64,000 nucleotides of DNA from Norana najaformis (lineage: Eukaryota; Annelida; Clitellata; Crassiclitellata; Hormogastridae): positions 36,239,063 to 36,303,062 of the forward strand of contig OZ029918.1 in NCBI GenBank assembly GCA_964023275.1, written 5' to 3'. Below, in pieces: positions 10,692-20,878 of the stretch. Under the pieces are notes generated by a model, which was not told the origin of the DNA, did not search any database, and saw only the letters and a program-made list of their open reading frames with translations. Within the stretch, counting starts at the first letter, position 1. Each line of letters opens with the position of its first letter. A program made the translations under genes and the position numbers.

Positions 10692-10898
10692 CCTGGTTTT
10701 TACAAATATTAACTGTAAGTGTATCACTATTGGCATGCATTGTGCGATATAAAATTACTTCATTTCAGATTACAAAAAAACTAGACCCAATTCGGCATTT
10801 TCACTGTCATATTCGTGTTCAGCACATACAAATTGATAAGAACTGACTAATTTCATTTCAGTAACATGACTTTTGTAAAAATTTGTTCTCCAGTGTTA

Positions 10899-12296
10899 TT
10901 AGTCATTATTTGAAGTTTTCCCCACACAGAGTTCTTACATCAGCGCTAGTATGTCCAGTGCATATGTAACCGAAAAGTATACACACGACGGAAGAACAGT
11001 GACAGTTACCACCGGCTCACCCAGCACGGGTTGGACACCTTAAAGCCCGAACAAGAAAAGCAATTCATATTGTACAATCTCATAGTCATATGCCTATGTT
11101 ACTTCTCATCCCTATACATATTTCCAGTATAGATAATGCACAGATAGTGTAATAGGTACATGTCACCTGTACACCTGTCTGTATACCTGGTAGCTTAGAC
11201 TTTCTTTATACACCTTCAACGGCATTCCAATTTACATTGTTTTTCGCAGATAAACATTTACCTGCATGTTGTCTGTGCGCACGTAATTGACACCTGCCAA
11301 TAGCGCTCGTAAGTGATGCTGAAGTCCACTATGGACAAATTTGTGGCTAAGCAAGTAATGCTCGGCTAGCTAGAAAAGTCACTGTTAGCAGGCACTGGTT
11401 GGCCACTGTCGTTGATGCCTGAGCGTGATTGGTAATACTGTAGCTGCGAATTGAAACCGATCGGTATAGGCATCAACCTAATATGCTTATGATTAATTAT
11501 CGAAGATGGAGAATTTTAAGTCAGATTTAAGCAACAAATATAGCTTTAACTCCAAGTTTTCAAGGGCTTTTAAATGGCCAACTTTTCTGAAAAATCAAGT
11601 GCAAAATGTTTCCAAATTCCTCCAAACTGTTGACAAGTAAGAGAAAACTGCAGTGTTCAGGTGTTTTGTCCCAAAGACAAATCATGCGTTTTGAGAAAAC
11701 AAAAATCAAAAGGCAGTCTCTACAACAAACGACGACGAATGAGCCTTAGTACAAAAATTTAACTTTATAGGCTACTGGTCTGTTGCGAGCCTGAAAAGGA
11801 TCTAGCTGACTAAAACAAGATACAACGTGTTCAAAAGCCTATATGTTGAGTGTCCGATCACTCCTAAACGTTTTAAAGGCGAGATCTCGGCAGTTTATCC
11901 AATATCTATGGAAATTCAAGTCAATTGATGTATGTTTCGGATACACAAAGGCTCTAAAAATCTGTTTCTACAAGTTTAATTAAGCCACAGAGTTTGGGTT
12001 TTCGGAAAACTTGGAGATGTAGTTTCATAAGTAGTCAACCCAGACTTCTACGACATTGTACGTGTACCAGGTGGGTCTAATATCGATTGAGTGATTTACG
12101 CAAGCTTATCGCAAACTGTTGTCAGCTAAATTCAACGACCAATGAACTACTTTGAAGCCATTAAGTTTGATTTGTGTAATTGCATCTCAAGATGCAAAAA
12201 AGCAGGTATCTTAGCTGAGTTGATTTCGCCTAAGAGTATTCTGTTGGATTTGAGTCGCTATTCGCGAGAAGAAGAGACGCAAGAAGCTGACGTATA
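10899..12296 (+). repeat. duplicated upstream block of ISG12 copy C
   Basis: Homologous to 5495-7200 from the first base after the transposon target duplication, for example CATCAGCGCTAGTATGTCCA in both. It lacks the LINE tail found at 5739-6024 and ends at the copy C leader. No gene was seen in it. Confidence 0.75.
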
Positions 12297-12310
12297 ATGG
12301 ATGCCCATAC

Positions 12311-12544
12311 TTGTATTTGATAACTTATATAGCGCTTCTTACAGGACAAACTACTCAGAGGCGCTTCCAGCGTGAGAGCCCCTGGGAAATAAGAACGTCT
12401 TTAAACAACGAGCTGACTGAGCTCTATCACCAACAGAGACCCTTGCACGAAACGAAGGCGGAAGTTCATTCCAGAGAGATGGGCCAACAACAGCAAAAGC
12501 CCTCTGCTGAGCAAGCGAGGACTTAACACAAGGAAGCAATAGAT
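12311..12544 (-). mobile_element. truncated LINE 3' end in pseudogene exon 1
   Basis: On the minus strand it encodes a non-LTR reverse-transcriptase C-terminus (AVVGPSLWNELPPSFRAR, CLKTFLF) and ends AGCGCTATATAAG. CCATAC flanks both sides (12305-12310, 12545-12550) as a likely target duplication. A related insert sits in SLC35F6 at about 49815-50025. Confidence 0.7.
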
Positions 12545-12769
12545 CCATACGATCTATAGAACGTAAACTTACGTTTGATGTTTGTCAGGACCCATCTGTA
12601 CAGCTCCGGCTAAGGAGGACAAATGCGAATGTAAGTCTTTAAAATGCATGCCGGTATTTAAAACTAATTATAGCCTATCATACGAATTCATCAACACTTC
12701 ACCTCTTTAAGTTTCTGCGCTGGTCTTTCATTCAAGACTGAAAACATTTCTTTTCTAGAAATCTTATCC

Positions 12770-12990
12770 CGATTCTTCCTCTTCCCCTTATCTCTCTTCT
12801 CGCTTCAATTTCAAACACCATCCACCATAGCTATCCGACTGTCTGACTCCTGGATCTTGACCTGGAACCGAACCCTTTTGCCTATCGATTTTGTTTTGAC
12901 TGAGCACCTGTGACTAAGATGGTTCCCGCGACTTAGCTTTCGTTGGGCGCTGTAGAAATCTCGAGATTACGATTACGATTTCGATTCAGG
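12770..12990 (+). repeat. S1 SINE-like repeat in pseudogene C intron
   Basis: Same position and orientation as the S1 copy in the copy A intron, so it was inherited through the duplication. Confidence 0.75.
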
Positions 12991-13550
12991 AACAGAATAA
13001 TATAGCGTCCTTCTAAAACACGGGCGAATAGAAGAGTTTTACAAAGGAATGAATGAAGTCAGGCTGGAGTTCAAATTGGCAATCTTCATGCAATCATCAA
13101 TTGTTTCTTCTTTGTTTTCTCACTTTCGCACTTATCTTTTCTACGGTTTTCATGAGTAATTTTTAAACTTTATAAATTTCAAAGATTTTAACCACCTTAT
13201 TTATTTCGCATGAGTTTTCTGATTATCTATTTCTTAATAGTTACCCTCGCCAAATCAACTCCGGGGCAACTTAGTGACGTGCATATCTCCAGTGAGGAAA
13301 CTGGCCGACGAATTTGTCCTTGACTTACCGAACCTATAAATAATTCGGATCTCCAGTGCCGTAGATATGGATTTTCATTCGACATCCGTTGATTATAACC
13401 TGTTTCGCTCTTAGTGTTCCCTAAAATACTTTTCTCACGCATACGTATTTATGTACAGTATGTATGAACGTATGTATGTATCATGAATGCATATATATAT
13501 ATGTATGTATGTGTATAAGTATGCATGTATGTATGTATTAATCTATGTAT

Positions 13551-15122
13551 CTATGTGTAACCCCCTTGTCTTATGCTCTCTCGTGTAGGTTCAAGTGACT
13601 ATTGATTGCAGTCACTTTACATTACTCTATGGTACCTACAAGCTTGTTTAGCCAGTAAGTAGATACACATGTTAATTGGGGTTTAGTCTCCTGATATGAT
13701 AATTATAGGTCAGACTCAAATCAACATGTGATATCTAGCGGAAATTGTAATGATACTACAATAACTCGTATTTGTCCACTACCATCTTGTATCATAATGT
13801 ATGATTGAATAAAAATGAACAGTCACTTGTTGTAAATCAATCAATATATTATATAGTTCAATGTCTTAATTAACTCTTAATTAAGGCCAGCTTCTTATCA
13901 AGCCTAAATCTATAATTCTACCCACCCACAAGCTTTGATGGCCATTTTACCCCTGTATACTGACTCTTTGATAAAGTCTGAAACAGTTTCACTGTGAGTT
14001 GTAGTGAGTTTGCAGCGATGTAGAATGGTTAGATTGTCACTCACCACTAGTTGTCTCTGCGCAAACAATCCTATTCACCACGCCGACATACCTCGTAGAA
14101 CATCGATTAAATGTCTCTCGTAGTAGGTATTCAAAGCGAGTTCCTTGCAGTTCAAGGAATTGAATTCACACGATTCAATCGTAACCGTCCAAAGGAATGG
14201 TTCCTTGACGAGATGGAGTTGCACTGTAGAGTCGAAGACTAGGTATCTTTGCTGCCTTTCGACTCACGCCACTAAGTCCGTATCGACGCACTTACATGGA
14301 CTTAATCCACGACTTTCTGACGTTAGTTTCTCGACGAAAACTTTGTCATTTCACAACGGAAACACAGGTTAATTACCTGTAAAAACACGAGCCTTTATAC
14401 GCTCATCATTCGAGAATGCAGTCCGACTTGACAAGTCCGCAACTGACCACTTATTTCTCGGAGCCACGCTGGATCACAACGAAGACCTTTCCTGTCCAAA
14501 ATCCAGCCGTGAACTAACTACTTCAACGGTTTTCACAGCGAATCTTCCATCGTCATAATGTTTCCTGTTGGCCGAAATGATCGTCTGCCTCTTTCACCAA
14601 TACTTGTAGCAGTTTCATGGTCCTTCTGTGAAATCTTCGTCTGCTCACTTGTTTACAAAGGATAAGGAGTCGCGTCTACTATGTCCCCTCATTGGCTGAC
14701 GACTTCCAATAGCAACGAGTCGCCATTGGTCGAAAATCCCACAAGTAAAATCGCGATTGGCTGGCAATCAAAACATCAGTTTGAAATATCATTCTTATTG
14801 ACTCGCAAACTATGGCAGATTGCGATTAAAATAATCCATCAACATCCACGTTGATCACCCGTAAAAATTAGCTCAGAAAACCATCCTTTGTTCCCCGTAT
14901 TTAATATATTTTTAGAACCTATGCTGGCCTTGCTATTTTGATTAATTTGAACGTCCTAAGCCGGCCAAGTATTTTAAGTGAGTAATTACGTTAGTCAACA
15001 TCAACGCTTATTCTAATGCACGCATAAATAGGTCCATAATACGTACAGTTCATACAATAGTAAAATCAAGTGGAATTGATAAACATGGCGAGAATATATA
15101 TACAGATTCAGTCTACACTATG
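13551..15122. mobile_element. solo LTR (or short LTR element) with CTATG TSD
   Basis: The insert begins TGTAACCCCCTTGTC (13556) and ends CAGTCTACA (15117), the TG...CA form of an LTR. It is flanked by CTATG on both sides (13551-13555, 15118-15122). The copy A intron reads straight across this point. A length of 1562 bp with no recognisable gag or pol fits a solo LTR; an internal AATAAAA lies at about 13808. Lineage is not determined. Confidence 0.7.
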
Positions 15123-15267
15123 TATCTATGCATGCATAGCTATGTAGCCTATGTATGTACATGCTTATGTGTTCATGTACCTGTTACTTATTTACTTATT
15201 AATATTTAACCGCAGGTTCCTCCGCGGAGATTGCCGCCATGGCCGGCGCTGGAGCCGTGGTTACTAT

Positions 15268-17824
15268 CTCTAAGCTGCGCGATTGCGCGGCCGCGCAGAA
15301 GAAATATTCCTGCCGCGCAAAAGATTTTATCTGCCGAGCAAAAGAATCAGTTTTATATTTTTTGAATGTGTTCATGTAACAAACTGTAATAAGGTCTTCA
15401 CTGAGACTGTAAGACCTCGATGATAGTGCTATAAAAGTTTCTTTTACCGCTTCGCAGTTTGCGCATGTCACATATCAGTATTGACTTCCGTTTCCTGTTC
15501 TTTTCGTGAAGATTCGCAGTGAGGGAAGTCGATCACAATTTAAAAATAATTTACATTTACATAATAAATTGTTTCTGTAAAGCGATAATTATAATTAGTA
15601 ATATGTCGAAACACGGTTTTGAAGAAAGCGAAAACGATAAACGTCCGAAGAAGAAGGTCTGTTTAAGATTTAAGGAAGAGTGGCTGCAGGAATATGTACA
15701 AGCCGACATGCCAGATTCATCCGGTAAGCAGCGCACAATTCTGGGAGATATTTTTAAGTACAATCCTGAGAACTGTGAAGTTGTCTGCGCCGTCTGCCAG
15801 CGAGCGAATGCCCAGTGCGATTTGGCTTTCGGAAAGCAATGGGATGAATGGAAACTGGACTATTTAAAACGTCATTTGCTTCAAAAAGTTCACGTGAAAT
15901 CTGTTGATACGTTACGCAGTCAGCGTCGGGGAATAATCAGGACCTTGTTGAGTGAAACCCATGAAGACAGAGAGAACATAATTGAGTTGCCTGAAAGAAA
16001 ATCAGCCGACGGTGATGAAGTAAGAATTCTAATCGATAACGTTCTCCTTGCCATAAAATTAAATTCCTCGATGCTCTCAGTTCAGGAGATCCATAATCAC
16101 ATTGCAAAATATGTTAAAATTCCGGAAACTTGGAGAAGCAAAAATTATGCTTTTGAATTCATGGAATGCATAAATTCTGTGATGCAAAAGGAAATGTTAA
16201 ATGGTTGGCGCAGATCATCTTTCCACACTCTCATAATCTATGAAAGCACAGACATTTCCGCGAGCAAAATGTTAATTCTTTATGTAAAATTCAGAAAAGC
16301 AGAGGATACATCATACTGTACTATGTTTGCTGGGATTCTAAAGCTGACAGAATGTACCAGTATAGCTATTGTAGCGGCCATTACACAATTTTACCAAGAG
16401 AACAATCTTGACTTGGGCAAAATGGTAATGTTTACATCAGACGGGGCTTCTGTAATGCTTGGAAAATATAATGGTGTTGCTGCACAACTTCGACGATCTA
16501 TTCCACATTTGCTTGATCAGCACTGTGTTGCACATAGAGAGGATTTAGGACTTGATGACGCATGAAATATGTCCCTTTAATGAAAGACATTGAAACCCTA
16601 ATACGAACAGTCTACACTAATTTCAGTCGGTCTTCTGTGAAGAAATCAAAGTTTCCGGAACTTTTCCAGCAGCAGAACATGATTCAGTTTCATTCAGGCC
16701 ACTCAATGAAGTCAGGTGGCTTTCTAAAGATTTCGCAGTGAGAGCCTTAGTGAGGAACTATGATATGTTGATTCAGTACTGCAGGGAACAGGTTGAAGAA
16801 GACAACGACACTGTCCATAAATACTGCTTAGATAAGTTAACCAAACCCGTGTATCGTGTTGCCATCACTATTCTGAATGAAGTGCTAGGAGAACTAGAAG
16901 AATCGTGTCGACGTCTTTAGAGAAGCAACCTGACAACTGTAGAGGCGTTCCAGTTTACCAAGCAAAAATAATGAAACTTCGATCGCAGTATCTTGGTGAC
17001 ACCATTCACTTCTCAGAAGAAGTCAATAACTTAATGACATCATATGCATCTCCTGTTGGCACAACTGCCGTGGTCCGTTTTATAGAACGGGTTTGTGATC
17101 ACTTTAGCAGTAGATTTCCTGATGATGAACTCGGTGAATGGTCTGTTTTTGATAGATTCTTTTGCTGCTTCTGAAAATTTGATGAATTTCTCATTTGGAT
17201 CAGACAAACTTGAAATATTGGCAGGAAGATATAGCACTTTGCTAAACAAGCCAGAAGCAGTTTTTAAGAAGAATTTGATTGCTCAGTATGTGGACTTTAA
17301 ATTAATTGTTAGTGAGAAGTTGGCAACATGTGCACTAAAGAATTTTGAAGACATGATTGGTTATATAAGGCAGCAGGAGCAGTTTACTGACTTATCTCAG
17401 CTGTTGGACATTTGTGCTACCTTCCAGGCGTCCAGTGCTGATTGTGAGAGGGGGTTTAGTTTTATGAATCAGATTAAAACAAAGACCAGAAATCGTTTAG
17501 AAGTCGACCATCTGGATAACTTCATCAGGATCAAACTTTATTTAACATCAGGACAGACAGTTAATTTGGACGAAGTTTATTCTTTCGGGAAGAGCTGCGA
17601 AGGACGACGCATTGTATCTACAGCTGATATCTGATGACTAGTAAGACATAAATAATGATAATAAAATTATTCATTAATAAAAACCAGTTTCTTTAAAATT
17701 ATTCTTCTGTCTTGATGGTTTTACTTCTGCCGCAAAATTTTTGCAAAAAAAATTTGACACTGTAAAATTTTGCACACGAGTTTATGATTTTGCACACAAA
17801 CCAGCAAACCTTAGAGGGAACATT
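15268..17824 (+). mobile_element. degraded hAT transposon inside ISG12 exon 2
   Basis: The right end reads CCTTAGAGGGAACATTG. Its reverse complement is a hAT-like terminal repeat ending CCCTCTAAGG. The left end starts only at CTCTAAGCTGCGCG, so about ten terminal bases are lost. No 8-bp target duplication remains. It carries a broken hAT transposase. Confidence 0.75.
15603..17634 (+). pseudogene. hAT-type transposase (ZBED/KIAA1586-like), frameshifted
   Basis: The likely start is the ATG at 15603 (MSKHGFEESE). The first segment has a BED-like zinc finger region (CAVCQRANAQC, then HLLQKVHVKS) and the hAT core motif MFTSDGASVMLGKYNG with HCVAHREDLG; the frame breaks at about 16562. A second segment continues through NEVRWLSKDFAVRALV to about 16917. 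Two later segments reach the hAT C-terminal dimerisation motif SADCERGFSFMNQIKT and stop at 17634. At least three frame breaks and stops make it non-functional. The order of motifs fits hAT proteins of the type domesticated as vertebrate ZBED and KIAA1586 genes. Confidence 0.8.
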
Positions 17825-17876
17825 GGCTGGAGGGTCAGCTTTAGCAGCTACCTGCAGAAAAATTAAGTGCGCATAA

Positions 17877-18929
17877 AAGGAATTCGATTTTTAGGTGGAA
17901 ACTTCCTCCCACTGGTTCACACTGCATTCCAACAGAAATCACATAAATTTATCTCTTTCCCACAGGAATTACACCCACCTGTTCTATTACCTAATATACT
18001 TCACATCTGTCCACGGGTCTCCTTCCACTGGTTCAGACAATTAGTAGATTAGCATGTCAGACGTTAAATGGAATAAGAAGCTAAATCTATGTGTTTCTAA
18101 ATTTAAAATAAACAAGGTATAATCGACATTGATCTTATAAGCACGCATGAACTCCTAACCCATATAATATGAATAGGAACTCTGTAGACCTGTCTCTATT
18201 AATTTTGAACACGTTTTAGCTGGGACTTAATTTACGCGATAATGCGTTGTTTTTTCGCAAAGAAAATATTCTTCGTATATCCACATTAAGTCAGTAAGTA
18301 AAACATTTGTTAACACACCATATATCCATCGGCTGAGCGAGGAACCGAAAACGAAAAGCTGTCAGGTACATGGCGGAGGGGGTTTGATTTGTGTTGTGGG
18401 CTGTATTACACTTCAGTGCCTCAGGTAGGCAGCATTATTTTTTGACAGATATAAGACACATCGTTTGCCCTGTTTTAGGTAAATAATTGTTAATTAAGGA
18501 GCGCTGTGCTGTAAAGGGGCGGAGCGTAGGGTACGAGGCGCTTATTGATTCGCTGTTATGTTTAGGTACCTTGAGCAGAGGAGGCAGGGTCTTTATGTTT
18601 GTTTATGTTTGCATATGTAATGAGCACATGTTTGCTTTTTATGCAATTGTATAAATTGCTATTGAGCAAAGTTATGAAGTTCTGACTAACGTATAAGTCA
18701 TATTGGAAAATTAAAACGTTTTAGTTACCTTTGTACTGAAGAAATAGTGTGCTATCAAGATTAAAGACGCTTTAAAAACTTGAAAACGTTGTTGAAGAAT
18801 CTTTTAGTTATTATAGGCGACTTATTGGTGAAACGTTACAGTACTCGTCGCAAGGCATTGCCATAAGCAGGGCTAGGCACCGTGTAGAGTTGTCACATTC
18901 AGTAAATGGCAGCTTACACAATAGGTATA
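17877..18929. other. intergenic: ISG12 3' flank, then unique sequence with repeat fragments
   Basis: 17877-18290 matches the downstream block of copies A and D. A fragment at about 18290-18345 (ATCGGCTGAGCGAGGAA) is repeated in reverse at about 46755-46815. The rest holds no coding region or named repeat that I recognise. Confidence 0.5.
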
Positions 18930-19593
18930 TTTTTGTGTCCAAAGAACATTCCTGCGTTTTTTAGAAAACAAAAATTAAAAGGCAATCCCAACAACAAACG
19001 GCGTCTAATGAGCCTTAGAGCATGAAATTAAGTATAGTCTTCTGAACTGTTGGCGAGCCTGAAAAGTATATAGTTAAGCAAAAACAAGGTCCAACGCGTG
19101 CATAGGCCTAATATGTTGGGTGTCGGTGGGGCGCCACCCGTCATTAGATCGTTCCTAAACGTTTTAAGGGCGAGGTCTCGGCAGCTTATCCAATATCGCC
19201 ACGTCTATGGAAATTTAAGTCAATTGATGTGTGTTTCGGATACACAAAGGCTCCAAAAATCCCGGGTTCAACGAGTTTACTTCCGTAATCCATTAGGTTT
19301 TGGTTTCCGGAAACCTAGAGATGTAGTTTCATAATTGGAAATCCCAGACTGCTGCGGCATTGTAGGCTACGTATAGCTAGTAGGGCTAATATGGACCGAA
19401 TGGCTTACGTAGCTTATAGCAACCGTTGCGAGCTAAATATACCGACCAATAAGGTACTTCGATCCATTCAATTGCATTTCAATGTGTATCAAGCTGGTAT
19501 CTTTAGTTGGGTTGAATTGAGTTGACCTAAGAGGATTCTCTTGGATTTGAGTCGCTATTCTAGACAAGAAGAGACATAAGAAGCTGACGTATA
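18930..19593 (+). promoter_or_regulatory. conserved upstream block of ISG12 copy D
   Basis: Repeats the block seen before copies B and C, including AGAAAACAAAA, CAACAAACGGCGTC and ATGTTGGGTGTCG, ending in the leader AAGAAGCTGACGTATA. A regulatory role is inferred. Confidence 0.45.
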
Positions 19594-20878
19594 ATGGATG
19601 TCCGTAACTTACGTTTCCTGTTTGTCCTCGGACTCATCTGTACAGCTCTGGCCAAGGAGGACGAATGCGAATGTAAGTCTTTGAAATGCATAACGATTTT
19701 TAAAAATTAATTAGAGCCCAGTTATTCTCTTCAGTAATCGCCCTGCTAAAACACTGACGGAGTTCGGATTAACGACAAAATTGGCAACATTCTTGTAGTC
19801 ACCAACAATTTTTTCTTCTTTGTTTTTCTCACTTTCGCATGCATCATTTCTACGGTTTCATAATTTTTAGACTTTATGAATTTCACAGATTTTTTTATCC
19901 TATTGAAACGCTCGGGGGAGAAATCCAAGGGGAGATGACAGGGGAGAAATGTCCGGGGAGAAATGTCCAGGGGGAATTGTCCGGATCCCATTTTAGCACC
20001 TTATTTACTTCCCTGCAGGAGTTTTATGATCATCTATTTCTTAATAGTCACTCTCGCCAAAACAAGTCTGGGTCAAGTTAGTGGCGTGCATATCTCCAAC
20101 GAGGAAAATGGTCGACCAATCTATCCCTGATTTACCGACGCTATAATTTTTTTGGATCTCAAGTGGTGTAGATATGGATTTTCATTCGACAGATCCGTTG
20201 ATTATAGTTTATTCGGCTCTTGGTCTGCCCTGATATAGGCTTACTTATCTCTCGCATATTTGTGTTTGTATGTATGTATGTATGCATGAATGCATGTACA
20301 TGTATGTATGTACGTAAGTATGCATTCATATAAGTATGTATGTATGTGTATATGTATGTGTGAATGTGTATGTGTGTATGTATGTATGTATGTATGTATG
20401 CATGTAGCCTACTTTCATACATATGAAGCCTATGTATGTACATGCTTATGTATGTAGGTATGTATGTATGTATGTATAACTAAATTTGTAAAGCGTCTTT
20501 TAAGTAATTCACAAAGGTACTGCAGCACGGCTACCTAAAGGTCTCTATTGCTTATTTACTTACTAATATTTAACTGCAGGTTCCTCCGCAGAGATTGCCG
20601 CCATGGCCGGCGCTGGAGCCGTGGTTACTATTGCTGCAGCTCCGTTAGCCATCGCAGCGGCTGGATTCACATCGGCTGGTATAGTAGCCGGTAGCTTTGC
20701 TTCCTGGCTGATGTCTGTTACGGCTATTGCCGGCGGCGGAGGAGTGGCAGCCGGAGGAACCGTAGCAGTTCTACAGTCTGCCGGTGCAGCCGGAGTTGGC
20801 GTTCTGGGAAAGGCTGGTTTGGGGGCGGCTGGAGGGTCAGCTTTAGCAGCTACCTGCAGAAAAATTAAGTGCGGATAA
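19594..20878 (+). CDS. ISG12/IFI6-like secreted protein, array copy D
   Basis: Exons 19594-19672 and 20580-20878 have exactly the lengths (79 and 299 bases), phase and splice sites of copy A and give 125 residues. The signal peptide is MDVRNLRFLFVLGLICTALA; the mature part starts KEDECEC. The hydrophobic domain has AAAGFTSAGIVAGSFASWLM, GGGGVAAGG and VLQSAGAAGVGVLGKAG, and ends CRKIKCG. Cys 25, 27, 119 and 124 match copies A and B. The N-terminal charge differs between copies: KCKC in A, ECEC here. An AATAAA stands at 21440-21445. This copy served as the reference for the breaks in pseudogene C. Confidence 0.85.
20265..20480. repeat. ATGT microsatellite before copy D exon 2
   Basis: Imperfect ATGT/GTAT repeat matching the tract before exon 2 in copies A and C. 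Confidence 0.85.

Larger units (their letters stand above)
8540..10898 (+). mobile_element. CACTG-ended DNA transposon, copy 1 (intact), with TSD
   Basis: The element spans 8543-10895 (2353 bp). Its ends are short inverted repeats: CACTGGTCAACA at the left and the reverse complement of CACTGGAGAACA at the right. TTA is present on both sides (8540-8542, 10896-10898) as a 3-bp target duplication. The boundary matches a second copy at 33181-35519. Terminal CACTG, a 3-bp TSD and a Cys-rich DDE-type protein point to the CMC (CACTA/Mirage/Chapaev) superfamily; that placement is inferred. Confidence 0.8.
12297..17876 (+). pseudogene. ISG12/IFI6-like pseudogene, array copy C
   Basis: All parts of a copy A/D-type gene are present but broken. 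Exon 1 starts ATGGATGCCCATAC (12297) and is split by a LINE tail. It resumes at about 12561 and keeps its GTAAGT donor (12631). The intron matches copy A and is enlarged by an LTR. Exon 2 starts at 15216 and reads as in copy D for about 52 bases before a hAT transposon cuts in at 15268. The gene resumes at 17825 and reaches the stop at 17874-17876. The middle of exon 2, equal to copy D 20632-20825, is missing. No complete product is possible. Confidence 0.85.
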
